A stretch of DNA of 64,000 nucleotides from Poa pratensis (taxonomy: Eukaryota > Streptophyta > Magnoliopsida > Poales > Poaceae). Under the pieces are notes generated by a model. That model searched no databases, had not been told where the DNA came from, and saw only the letters and a list, made by a program, of their open reading frames with translations. The position numbers were made by a program, and so were the translations under genes. The stretch lies in NCBI GenBank assembly GCA_947311845.1, contig CAMZMU010000063.1, positions 119,678,135 through 119,742,134 of the forward strand, written 5' to 3'. Shown here one piece after another: positions 46,101 through 57,218 of this stretch (position 1 is the stretch's first letter; the number at the start of each line of letters is the position of its first letter).

Positions 46101-46264
46101 AACGTGTGATGTGGTGTATAGAGAGACGTATGACCAGTGTGCGAAATAGGGAGAGAACCACCGTTGCCAACGGTGACATGAGAGGAGGGAGGGTTGTGGA
46201 AGGAGAGGAGATTATACCGGGGTGGGAAACCATGTGCGAGGTGGCGCCGGAGTCCATGACCCAT
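43102..46264 (-). pseudogene. copia 1 protease-integrase-RT-RNase H region
   Basis: From 46264 down: the protease motif DSGATSH lies near 46240 in a shifted frame, then a GAG-pre-integrase segment (LWHRRLGHPG). The integrase core has HCDLW, QTDNGTEF and NGKAERALR as the three acidic positions. The RT starts WTLVPRP, then KWIFKHKFGSDG, KARWVVRGFSQ and VDFDETFSPVVKPTTIR. The RNase H end has YSDADWAGCPDTQRSTSG, SRSSAEAEYRA and [14 protein letters not shown]. Between about 44250 and 44040 two opposite frameshifts put the catalytic YVDD box (LLYVDDIILT) out of frame, although the long open frame continues. Another break lies near 45800. The element is probably inactive unless these are sequence errors. 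Confidence 0.9.
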
Positions 46265-46298
46265 TCACCGCCATGCGAGGGTTATCCAGCAGTGTTGT

Positions 46299-47341
46299 TC
46301 AGCGCCGCCATGAGAGCCGAGCAGTCCCAAGCAGGAGGGATGCTGCCGGCGCCGGGAGCACCGTACGGAGTCGCTGGAGGAGGCGGGTTGGTGCCGAACG
46401 CCTAGCCAGGATGCCGGGGGCGCCGGTGGGAGGAGGCGGGCCACGCGGGCACCTGGTGGGCGGCATCTGCTGGACCTGGCCCGTGTGGGGGTTGAAGCAG
46501 GTCCACGGGCCAGGGGAGGATGGCGTGCTGCCGCCGCCGTTCCAGCGGCCGTTGCCGCCGTTGCGCTTCCTCCGGTGGAAGTTGTCGTTGTCGCCTCCAC
46601 CTCCGGGGTTGCGGTTGCCGCTGCCACCCCCAGAGTTGCCTTGATCACCGCCGGCGGAGGGGCCGGTGAAGTTGCCATAGAGGGCGACTTGGGAGGACGG
46701 CGGAGCGGTGTTGCCGAGCTGCGTCTCGCGAAGGAGCAGGAGAGAGCGCGTCTGGAGGAAGCTTGGGAACGGGACCTGCATGGTGACGAGAGTCGTAATA
46801 TCGGCAAAGCGAGAGTTCAGGCCGCGGAGGCAGGTTAGAACCAGCGTTTGATCGTACACGGGCTGGCCGACGTCACGCAGCGCGTCGGAGAGCGACTTGA
46901 GGCGGTGGCAGTAGGCGGTGATGGTGAGGTCGCCCTGGACGATGGAGCGGAACTCCGCCTCGAGGTAGATGGCGCGAGTCATCTGGTTGTCGAGGAAGAG
47001 GTTGCGGATGAGCGTGTACGCCTCGAACGCGGTCTGGTCCTCCGCCATGATGATGTCGAGGATGTCCTCGCTGATGGAGCCGTAGAGCCAGGAGCGGACG
47101 ACGAAGTCTTGGCGAGTCCACTCGGCGGTGCGGGCGGCGGGCGGGTGTCGGTGGAGACGTGGCCGGTGAGTTCGTACTTGCCGAGGAGGACGCTGATGAG
47201 CATGTGCCACTTGGAGAAGTTCGAGGTCTTGAGGTCGAGGACGACGGGAACATGTGTTTTCACGCTGGCGACGTTCACGGCGAGGGAGGCCGGCGATGAG
47301 ACGGCTGGCACGATGGCAGCCGCGGCAGCAGAGGAGGTCAT
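46299..47341 (-). pseudogene. copia 1 gag (frameshifted)
   Basis: The ATG at 47341-47339 starts MTSSAAAAAIVPAV, followed by LDLKTSNFSKWHMLISVLLG. After a frame change near 47140 it continues WTRQDFVVRSWLYGSISED, YLEAEFRSIVQGD, LTCLRGLNSRF and a glycine-rich tail. This is the UBN2-type gag of copia elements. No complete zinc knuckle is seen. Confidence 0.85.
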
Positions 47342-47437
47342 GGATGAGGAGGTTCACGCGGCCGAAGACATGGCGGCGCGGCGGAAGCTGGGTTGGGGGC
47401 TAGGGTTTTGGTCAGATGCGTTTTTGCTCTGATACCA

Positions 47438-47632
47438 GGCGAACGAGATAGATTGGAGGGATTCGCCACACCAGGGGCGATCAGCTCGTGTTGATTATAT
47501 AGCACAAATACAAGAGTGCCTTGCAAGGCAAGGACGCAATCTAAACCTACCAAACCGAGATATACAGGATCGGTTGAGGAGATTGTCTAATAAACTTGCC
47601 TAACAAGTATACAAGGAATATATACTCTAACA
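47438..47632 (-). repeat. copia 1 5' LTR
   Basis: 195 bases. It has GATC inserted relative to the other LTR, and the terminal CA (minus strand) is altered. The primer binding site directly adjoins it. Confidence 0.9.
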
Positions 47633-47637
47633 CTAGG

Positions 47638-48003
47638 ATGGTGATTTGAGCAAGAATGGCTGAGCTGATCTGCACTGCGTACCCCGGCCAGGACAAAAGA
47701 CATCATCATCTGGTTTTCCGTTATTATTATGCTTCTGTAGTTAAGCATTTAAAGACCCATCTTTGATGTTGATAATGGGCCTAACGATCCAGAGACGAGC
47801 ATTGTCAGCGATTCGAAACTTGGTTAGTCATTGATATATGCCACAATCGATGCTCGCGGAGGTACTACGGGCCGTTGCAGGGGCACCGCTACCGCGTCCT
47901 GCCTCGGTGGGAGGAGGAGAGCGCCTTCTTCGTTCCAACGCAAACTAGTGCCGCTTTCCACCTTGAGCACGCATGCGGGCTGCGGCATGCTTGTTCTTCT
48001 TCG
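47638..48003. other. spacer between copia 1 and the LINE
   Basis: No gene recognised. It should be the continuation of the D1 3' flank, since the copia duplication closes perfectly. A short open stretch at 47830-47990 (GHRYRVLPRWEEESAFF) is unassigned. Confidence 0.35.
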
Positions 48004-48025
48004 TGCACTTTTTTTTTGCGAACAC

Positions 48026-49448
48026 TGATTACCCCCAAGAGTAAGGGATCACCGTAGCACCTCTCAATGTGGAAGTAAGGTATCTATCCGCAGGAGCAAG
48101 AAGGAAAAGTTATCTATTCCCTACAACTAAAGTGTCACAAGTTTTAGTTGATTATGCACTAAACAAGTTTGGAGAACAAGGTGGTTGATGGATGGATGCA
48201 AAAGTAAAAGTGTCCCAATCCTCTTCAATGCAAGAGGACAAGACAAATGGTAGCAAGCAAAAGCTCTCAAAGAGAGAAAGCCCAATCCTCTATGCAGCAA
48301 GAGGACAAGCTCAAGTGTGTTTCTTATAGGAACAATGGACATGGTTCATGGGTTCACTTAATCCTCTCTCCCTCATCTACGTGATTATCATGTTATAGAT
48401 AAAGTACACACAATTGTCATGTTTTAATGGTAGCTTTTATGACGGCTATATGTCCTAAAACACATAGTTGAAAGAAATACTCATTTGTGTTGCTAGGTCA
48501 CCCTCGTAAGGCTAGCGTGGTTGCTCTCACTCCCACATCATACTCTTTCTTTTTACCCCAGATAAAGGATGTTGGGCGGTACTGTGTCACTCAATACCTA
48601 TGCCGTGTCACATCGGCCATCCCGTACCCACATACATCATACTTCAAAGTATGACAAATCACAAAAGCTCCAACACAACGGTAAATGCATAACAAATCAT
48701 CTCACACCACAATATTCACCACAAAGGTATTACATAGATGACCGTAATCATGTTTGCAGCTCATACGGTACTAATTAGTGAAGCTCAAGAGAGAGGAGAG
48801 ATACAAAAGTTACCACCACAAACCCTAGTCCAGGGGGTGGACTACTCCCCCTTCATCATGGTGATGATGGTGGAGAAGTTCTTGCTGTAGATGTTGATGA
48901 TGAACACGCCGGAGGGGGGTGGAGCCCTCCGGAGGTGACTCCGGCGGCGTTTCCCCCCTCCGATCTTCTCCGGCGGCAGCCTTCTGACTCTCTGTTTCGT
49001 GGTTCTGTGTTTCTCCGCCGCCTCCTTTCGCGAAACGTCATGGGACCTTTTTTATAGGCGTTTTTAGGTCAAGACGAAGGCGGTGGAGAAAGATCGACGG
49101 CTGCGGAGCCACGAGGCCAAACGGGTAGTCCCACGCGGCACTGTACCTGGCCGCGTGGGCCACCCCCTTTTGCCTCGGGCTCCGTTTGCTTGATTCCTTC
49201 GCCCACGTCTTCTTCCTTCCAAAATAATGACCTCTGTATTTTCCAGAATTTTTGACGACGTTTGGGTCCCTGAAACATAAAAAAAGAAATAGGGTTTTCT
49301 GCCTGTGCAGGGTTAATTCCATAAAAATAGGAAACAATATATATTTCCAAAATCATTAAAAACATTGATAAACCCTTATATGATGCAAATATGATTGGAA
49401 TATGAGTGAATAAAGTGCAAAGTTCATGTATGCATTTTACATGCATCA
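48026..49448 (-). repeat. 3' LTR of the non-autonomous element
   Basis: 1423 bases, closely similar to 52422-53859. The differences are mainly short indels, for example in GC-rich runs near 49120 and 53510. Confidence 0.9.
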
Positions 49449-52421
49449 ACATCCCCAAGCTTAACCCATGCTCGTCCTCGAGTATGAAGGTGATAAAACT
49501 AACATGGACTTTGCAATTTAATACTAACAATGGATATCAAAGATGATTACTATTGCTACATAAGTCAAATGATTCATTCTTCAAAGGAGTAGCAATATGC
49601 AAATAGTTTATGAAGTGATATCAAGTATTCAAGACAAGGATGTTCATTGATAGTTCACAAAGTGTAACATAACAAGTAATATGGACACATGTATGCATAA
49701 TGATAAGTAGAACATCCTACATTGGTCATAGAGTGATGATGAAAATCTGAATATGATAGGTGGACACTTTGGAAAGATGTATAAGTGAGTAGAGGTAAAG
49801 CATGCATAAGTTTCATCTAACTCCAAACTCTTCTACTTAAGTTAATGATTGCAATGTGGTAATACTTGGTGTCAAGCTCTCATTCCCCTATCATAGCATC
49901 TTGAATGATTAAGTTTAATGTGAAGCAAATATGAGTAGTGTGCTTGACAAAGTAAAGGTTAGGTGTCTCATGCCCCTTGAATACAAGTACTACACCATGA
50001 TTACTCAACTTAGGAAACAAAGCAAGTTCAAGTTATATATCATTGTAAGTAAAATAGTATCATCAAGAGCGTCAACTGGGGTACCTCTTGTCCCAGATAT
50101 GGAACAAGCCCATATCAAAATGACAAGACAAACAAACAAATGAACAACCTCAACACCCTTTTTATTTACCATTGGAATAGCTTTTATTATAAGGTGTATC
50201 ACAGAAGGTTCACCATAGCATGTAAGTAAATTTCCACCATGAATGATGCATGGCTTAGATTAGCGGCCCAGGCGTCTCTCTAACCATTTATACAAACTCA
50301 TTTAAACTACTTCATTTCCACTCATTTCACCATGATAAGCATCCATAACAAAAGTACATGATATCAACTAAATGAGATGAAGAGCATGTTGAAAGCTTGC
50401 ATGTGACAGCACATATGGGCTAACTCCAACCCGAACATTTATCAAGCCACTAGCATCATAATCTTAATCACAATGGGTCATGTTTTATTTATGCAATGAT
50501 AGTAAATGTGCATCAAGTTCGTGAGAGCTATATAACCAACTTTTCCATGCAATCAATAACATAATCATTTTCATTCAGAGGTATAGATAACACAAACATG
50601 ATGAACATACTCGGAATAGCATATAGCTAGTAGGTAGATATGGTGGACTCACTGGAATAACTTTGGTTGAAGGTGTTGGAAACAAGTTTTGACTTGTTGG
50701 AGTTTGGGCTAGCAAAAGGGAGAAAGTTGACCATCTAGATGCATGCATGAGTGTCCATAGAACTAACTAATCCATGTTAAACCAAGTAAAATAACAATCA
50801 GCACCAAAACATGAATAAGTGATAGCTCTTCAAAAAGAATTTGCAAACTATTACTCATAAACAAGCTCATGAATCATGCAACTATATGTATCATTAAAAA
50901 TCAACTCAAACATCCCTTTTCCCAATCTTATAAAAGCATCCAACATATTTCAACCCATATTTCCAGTAGCTCTCCATATATAAATGATAGTGTGGTGGTC
51001 TCTCAAAAATCAAACAAACAAACAAAAAGACGCTCCAAGTTTATGCGATAAAGTGTTTCGATCGAAAAACAGAAGTTGGACGTGTGCAAACCGAGAGTGT
51101 GTAGGTCCAGCGGGGTTGTCTTCACATCCCCAAGCTTATGGTCTTCACCATCCTTGGATAGCTCTTGGTGCATCTCCTCCAATCCCTGTGAAAAAACTTC
51201 AAAACACCGTTTCTCCCATTTCTTTTCTGTGGGGTGCATTAATAGTGATAAACAAATAGGTTTCTTGCTGCATATAATCCTTGAACAAAAATTCATATGA
51301 GATGTCCAGAAAGTGTATAATGTTGTATGCCTACTCATAAACTCAATTGGATCAAAAAGATTCAACTTAAAAGCTCAAAGCATGCATCAAACAAAATGGG
51401 ACAGAATCTGTCCAGAAAAACAGCAGCAGCAAAACGTATTTTTCTACCCTACCAAACTTTCTCGAAAAATTCCGAAAAATTCATGCATACAGAGGATGAA
51501 AAGTTGCAACTACAGTTCAAATATGAGCTCATTCGGAGTTACAGAATAAGAATTAAAAATCATACCGTGCACTGACTCGTGCAGGAATAAAATCTCCGAA
51601 CGCTATAAGCAACTTTTTCAAACCAAAAAGGGTAAAACTTGGCACTTTATTGAAAATTCCAGAACCTAAACTATAAACAAAGTCTCTTGTACAGCAAGAG
51701 GACACAAAGAAAATCACACAAAAAATAACCGGGTTGCCTCCCGCAAAGCGCTTTCTTTATAGCCATATAGCTAGGCTTGATAGTTTTAATGATGCTCACA
51801 TAGGAATAAGAGTTGAATATAAAAGAGCATCAAGAAGCAAATATCAAACACATTTAAGTCTAACCCACTTCCTATGCATTGGGATCTTGTAAGAAAATAA
51901 ATCAATAAAGCACAAAGTGACTAGCATAGGAAGGCAAAGCAAGTGCAACTTCAAAATTTTCAACAAAAAGAGAGAAGACTTAATATTTTTGAGTATATGA
52001 AATCATGTCTCCCTCTCTCATAAAAACTTTCAGTAGCATCATTGATAAACTCAACAATATAGCTATCACATGAAACATTCTTATCATGATCCATATGCAT
52101 AAAAGTATCATTACTCTCCACATAAGCATAAACAGTTTCATTAGGAATAGTGGGAGTAAAACATTCATAATAATCATTGTAATCATCATATATAGGAGGC
52201 ATATCATAATCACAATAAACTTTATACTCAATAGTGGGTGGACTGAAAATATCATATTCATCATCATAAATGGAGACATAGTATCATCAAACAAGTCAAA
52301 GAACCTCCCCAAGCTTAGATGATTGCAAGATATAAAAGAAACCTCCCCAAGCTTAGTCTAGTGCACACAAGAATAGAAACTTAAGCGCTACGCTCCCCGG
52401 CAACGGCGCCAGAAAAGTACT
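49449..52421 (-). other. interior of the non-autonomous LTR element
   Basis: AT-rich, with only short frames. CCTCCCGCAAAGCGCTTTCT near 51740 and repeats of CTCCCCAAGCTTAG near 52305-52355 are visible. No polymerase or integrase motif was found in either strand. Confidence 0.7.
51960..52202 (-). CDS. small ORF of the non-autonomous LTR element
   Basis: 80 codons, starting MPPIYDDYNDYYECF and containing YAYVESNDTFMHMDHDKN and CDSYIVEFINDATESFYERG. The composition is acidic and tyrosine-rich. It resembles short frames I associate with the leader region of Triticeae LTR elements, but I cannot name a function. It could be a truncated gag-like or leader protein. Confidence 0.4.
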   Translation of the reverse strand: MPPIYDDYNDYYECFTPTIPNETVYAYVESNDTFMHMDHDKNVSCDSYIVEFINDATESFYERGRHDFIYSKILSLLSFC

Positions 52422-53859
52422 TGATAACCCCCAAGAGCAAGGGATCACTGTAGCACCTCTCAATGTGGAAGTAAGGTATCGATCCGCAGGAGCAAGAAGG
52501 AAAAGTTATCTATTCCCTACAACTAAAGTGTCACAAGTTTTAGTTGATTATGCACTAAACAAGTTTGAGAACAAGGTGGTTGATGGATGGAGCAAGTAAA
52601 AGTGTCCCAATCCTCTTCTGCAAGAGGACAAGACAAAGGTAGCAAGCAAAAGCTCTCAAAGAGAGAGAAAGCCCAATCCTCTATGTAGCAAGAGGACAAG
52701 CTCAAGTGTGTTTCTTATAGGAACAATGGACATGGTTCATGGGTTCACTTAATCCTCTCTCTCTCATCTACGTGATCATCATGTTATAGATAAAGTACAC
52801 ACAATTGTCATGTTTTAATGGTAGCTTTTATGACGGCTATATGTCCTAAAACACATAGTTGAAAGAAATACTCATTTGTGTTGCTAGGTCACCCTCGTAA
52901 GGCTAGCGTGGTTTCTCTCACTCCCACATCATACTCTTTCTTTTTACCCCCAGATAAAGGATGTTGGGCGGTACTGTGTCACTCAATACCTATGCCGTGT
53001 CACATCGGCCATCCCGTACCCACATACATCATACTTCAAAGTATGACAAATCACAAAAGCTCCAACACAACGGTAAATGCATAACAAATCATCTCACACC
53101 ACAATATTCACCACAAAGGTATTACATAGATGACCGTAATCATGTTTGGCAGCTCATACGGTACTAATTAGTGAAGCTCAAGAGAGAGGAGAGATACAAA
53201 AGTTACCACCACAAACCCTAGTCCAGGGGGTGGACTACTCCCCCTTCATCATGGTGATGATGGTGGAGAAGTTCTTGCTGTAGATGTTGATGATGAACAC
53301 GCCGGAGGGGGGTGGAGCCCTCCGGAGGTGACTCCGGCGGCGTTTCCCCCCTCCGATCTTCTCCGGCGGCAGCCTTCTGACTCTCTGTTTCGTGGTTCTG
53401 TGTTTCTCCGCCGCCTCCTTTCGCGAAACGTCATGGGACCTTTTTTATAGGCGTTTTTAGGTCAAGACGAAGGCGGTGGAGAAATGATCGACGGCTGCGG
53501 AGCCACGAGGCCCAAACGGGGTAGTCCCACACGGGCACTGTACCTGGCCGCGTGGGCCACCCCCTTTTTGCCTTGCGGGCTCCGTTTGCTTGATTCCTTC
53601 GCTCCTACGTCTTCTTCCTTCCAAAATAATGACCTCTGTATTTTTCCAGAATTTTATGACGACGTTTGGGTCCCTGAAACATAAAAGGAAAGAAATAGGG
53701 TTTTCTGCCTGCGCAGGGTTAATTCCATAAAAATAGGAAACAATTATTTTATTTCCTAAAATCATTAAATAACAGTGGTATAACCCTTATATGATGCAAA
53801 TATGATTAGAATATGAGTGAATAAAGTGCAAAGTTCATGTATGCATTTTACATGCATCA
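52422..53859 (-). repeat. 5' LTR of the non-autonomous element
   Basis: 1438 bases. The primer binding site lies immediately to its left at 52399-52411 (minus strand), ten bases from the LTR end. Confidence 0.9.
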
Positions 53860-54234
53860 AACACGCAAAAGCCTTGCGTGTCGATTGCAATAGAAAGAAA
53901 AGGGAAGCTACAGCGAGTCAGGCATCGTAATGATGCGGTTACAGTATCGGGATCAGTGGTTGGGCGACCACCGTAAAACCACGACAAAACAAAAAACAGC
54001 GCCCACAAAAGAACTAGACTATCTCCAGATTAAGCCTAGCCTAACGACGCCGGAGAGCTTCCATAGCTCCACCTCCTCGGCAATCCTTCTGCATATCTCT
54101 CGGCTCAATGTAGCTAGGCGTTGGAACACCCACGCATTGCGCGCTCCTTCCATAACATCCAGACAGTTAGGAGCACAATGGAGTTGAAGCCCTTCTGGTG
54201 CATCCCGGGGATTCCCGAACGTGTGCGTCGGGCC

Positions 54235-54412
54235 TGTAAAAACAATAGATTGGATTGCCGTACCTCTCGGGTAGGCTTTGTATCATAAATATAAGAGAAT
54301 ACATGTAGGGTTTTACAAGTCGGTTAGGAATACAACTTCTACCGCAAGTTAGAGTTAGCCTAATCGTATCAGGATCGTATCTACTCCTTGTATCAACCGA
54401 CTCCATTTAACA
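54235..54412 (-). repeat. copia 2 3' LTR
   Basis: 178 bases, TGTAAAAAC...TTTAACA. Confidence 0.9.
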
Positions 54413-57210
54413 GCCCCCCTCGATCCGAACGAGGGCTAACCAAATTCAGTTCATATTTCAGTCGATCAAACGTCTCCTTTCCAAGAGCCTTGGTAAATAT
54501 GTCAGCAATCTGATCATGTGTAGAGATGAACCGAACTCGCAATGCTCCTGCTGACACTTTCTCTCGTACAAAATGAAAGTCAATTTCGATGTGCTTTGTG
54601 CGTGCATGAAACACCGGATTAGCTGTGAGGAATGTTGCTCCCAGGTTGTCACACCACAAAATTGGAGCTTGGGATTGAAACACACCTAGCTCCCGCAGAA
54701 CTGACTGTAGCCACGTCACCTCTGCTGTACCATTTGCTATGGCTTTATATTCCGCCTCGGTACTCGATCGACTAAATGTAGGTTGTTTCCGAGAACTCCA
54801 TGATATCAGGTTGGGTCCATAGAACACCGCATAGCCACCGGTTGATCTCCTATCATCAGGGCAACCGCCCCAATCTGCATCAGTATACACACTTAATTCA
54901 GTGGATGTAGAACTTTGTATGTTGAGACCAACCTGCATTGTTCCCTTCACATATCGTAACACTCGTTTGACTGCTGACCAGTGTGCATCCGTTGGAGCAG
55001 CAAGAAACTGACATGCTTTGTTTACAGTGAACGAGATGTCCGGATGAGTTAAGCACAGGTACTGCAAACCCCCCCCCCCCCCCCCCCCCCACTGTGCTTT
55101 TGTAAACAAATACCTCGTCTTCAGATAGCAAGGTACCAATATTTTTGCTGAGCTTATCAGACACTGACATCGGTGTAGCACTCCCTTTGCAATTGTGCAT
55201 ATTCGCTTTCCGAAGCAAATCAGCAGCATACTTGGACTGAGTTAGTGCTATTCCATCGGCTAGTCGTGTCACTTCTACTCTCAGAAAATATGAGAGATCT
55301 CCAAGGTCCTTGACAGCAAAGGAATCACGAAGCTGTTTCAGAAGCTTGTCAACAGCCTGACGACAGGAGCCAGCTATGATGATATCATCCACGTAGATCA
55401 ACATATATATGGTGACTCTCGGATTACAGAAAATAAACAAGGAAGTGTTGGCTTTGGAGGGAGTAAATCCAAGAGACTGTAGCTGGCTGCTCAATTTTGA
55501 GTACCATGCTCGGGGTGCCTGTTTGAGTCCATAGAGGGACTTCTGGAGCTGACAGACATGATGAGGACGATCAGGATCAATGTAGCCTGGCGGTTGGGAC
55601 ATGTACACCTCCTCCTGAATATCACCGTGGAGGAAAGCATTCTGAACATCGACTTGTCGAAGAACCCAGTTGCGTGAGAACGCGATAGACAATATCAGAC
55701 GGACTGTTGTCGGTTTAACCACCGGGAGAACGTATCCGTGTAGTCAATGCCATCACGTTGAGTGAACACTTTAGCCACGAGGCGGCCCTTATGACGATCG
55801 ATTGTGCCATCTGACTTCTGCTTGAGCTTAAACACCCATTTACACCCAACGATATGATGACCAGGAGGTGGTTCCACAAGGCGCCAAGTGTTGTTGAGAC
55901 GGAGAGCTGCGAATTCAGCGTCCATAGCATTTTTCCAAGCCGGAACAGTGAGAGCCTCGTGATGAGAGACTGGTTCAGCAGCAAATGCACGTTTGGCAGG
56001 ATCATACCGAACGAGACCTTCAAACAATCAGACCGGCTTGACTAGGTTAATCTTCAATCGAGTACGCATCTGATGAACAACAGGAGCAGGCGCCGAGTTT
56101 GGAGAAGAACCATGAGATGGAGGATCAGCATTATGGGTCGGCCCATGGGACGGGGTTGGCGGAGTGGGCGGTGAGGAGTTATCTGCATCCGAGTCCTCGT
56201 CATGGGCCTCCTCATGGGCCGCATCATGGTGGAGATCCACATGCGCATGAACTGGTTCTTCCTGATCGACGTGAAGATGCATGGTATGATCGACGTGAGG
56301 TTTTGGCGCACCTGAAACAGAAGAGCTAGGAACCAAATTAGTAGCACAGTCCCTATCAGTACGCGGTGATGGATCTTCTACTGGTTCTGGAAGAAGTAAT
56401 AAATCCTCAGTTGGTTGAGATTCACGAGAGCTGGGATCATTGGAAAAGGGATAAACTGTTTCATCAAAACCTACATCACGAGAGATATAGATGCGACCCA
56501 TAGATCGATCCAGGCACTTGAAACCGAGATGATCGGGACTATAACCGAGAAAGACACACCGAGTTGAACGAAAAGAGAGTTTTCGGCTATTGTAAGGGCG
56601 GAGATTCGGCCAACAAGCGCACCCGAAAACTCGTAAAGCCTCATATCGAACGGAATTTTGAACAATTTGGTAACGGGTGTTGCATTTTGTATGACACGAC
56701 TAGGCATCCGGTTAATCAAATAGCAAGCACTAAGAATTGCATCATCCCGGAAACGAAGGGGAACACAAGCTTGGGCAAGGAGAGCAAGGGCGGTCTCGAC
56801 GAGATGACGGTGCTTTCGTTCAATTGCACCGTTTTGTTGGTGGGTATGAGGGCAGGAGATGCGATGAGTAATTCCTGTATCCTGAAAATAACGATGCAAT
56901 TTTTGATATTCGCCTCCCCAGTCAGATTGGACAGAGAGAATTTTGACACCAAGAGATCGCTCAACTCGTTTCTAGAACTGATAAAAGACATGTCCAACAT
57001 CGGACTTATGTTTCAACAAGTATACCCACGTGAATTTACTAAAATTATCCAAGAAAGATACATAATAACTAAAACCACCAGAGGACTTGACAGCTGGTCC
57101 CCACACATCCGTGTGAACCAACTCAAGGGGAAGGGTAGAAAGTCTATTTGATAATTCATAGGGAAGTTGGTGAACTTTTGCTTGTTGACATGCGTCACAA
57201 ACATGGACAT
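54393..57210 (-). pseudogene. copia 2 integrase-RT-RNase H region (multiple frame breaks)
   Basis: From 57210 down: the integrase zinc-binding end CDACQQAK, then LVHTDVWGP, FLDNFSKFTWVYLLKHKSD, and HTHQQNGAIERKHRHLVE (the last acidic residue of DDE). The RT begins TWRLVEPPPGHHIVGCKWVF, then VDVQNAFLHGDIQEEVYM, LYGLKQAPRAWY and an intact YVDD box (LIYVDDIIIAG, near 55400). RNase H has [30 protein letters not shown] and [14 protein letters not shown]. Frame breaks lie near 56900, 56500, 55720 and at the homopolymer 55069-55090, so no full polyprotein can be read. Confidence 0.9.
55069..55090. repeat. poly-C tract, 22 bases, inside copia 2
   Basis: It lies where the RT-RNase H connection normally encodes YxSTVGALQYL. 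On the coding strand the codons for V-G are replaced by a run of G, shifting the frame. It looks like an expansion of a short natural G run. Confidence 0.9.
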
Positions 57211-57218
57211 CTAAACTT

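Larger units (their letters stand above)
42917..47632 (-). mobile_element. Ty1/copia retrotransposon 1
   Basis: Complete element with short LTRs (42917-43107 and 47438-47632), flanked by the five-base repeat CTAGG (42912-42916 and 47633-47637). On the minus strand the primer binding site TGGTATCAGAGC (from 47437) matches initiator tRNA-Met, and a GGGGA purine tract precedes the 3' LTR. The gene order gag, protease, integrase, RT, RNase H is that of copia. The LTRs differ at about four bases plus a four-base indel by eye, so the insertion is fairly young. It landed downstream of D1. Confidence 0.95.
48026..53859 (-). mobile_element. non-autonomous LTR retrotransposon (gypsy-type signals)
   Basis: Two long LTRs (48026-49448 and 52422-53859) start TGAT and end ATCA, with AACAC on both sides (48021-48025 and 53860-53864). 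On the minus strand the primer site is TGGCGCCGTTGCC (from 52411) and a TTGGGGA purine tract precedes the 3' LTR, a combination common in Triticeae gypsy elements. The 2973-base interior lacks protease, RT, RNase H and integrase, so the element relies on another for movement. One short ORF lies near its 5' side (51960-52202, minus). I do not assign a family name. Confidence 0.9.

Noticed and set aside
41473..47632. Copia 1 as the cause of loss of a receptor kinase domain in D1
   Set aside because: The D1 coding region appears to end at 42496 with its own hydrophobic exon and stop, and no kinase sequence follows the copia element, so there is no sign that a kinase was ever present.
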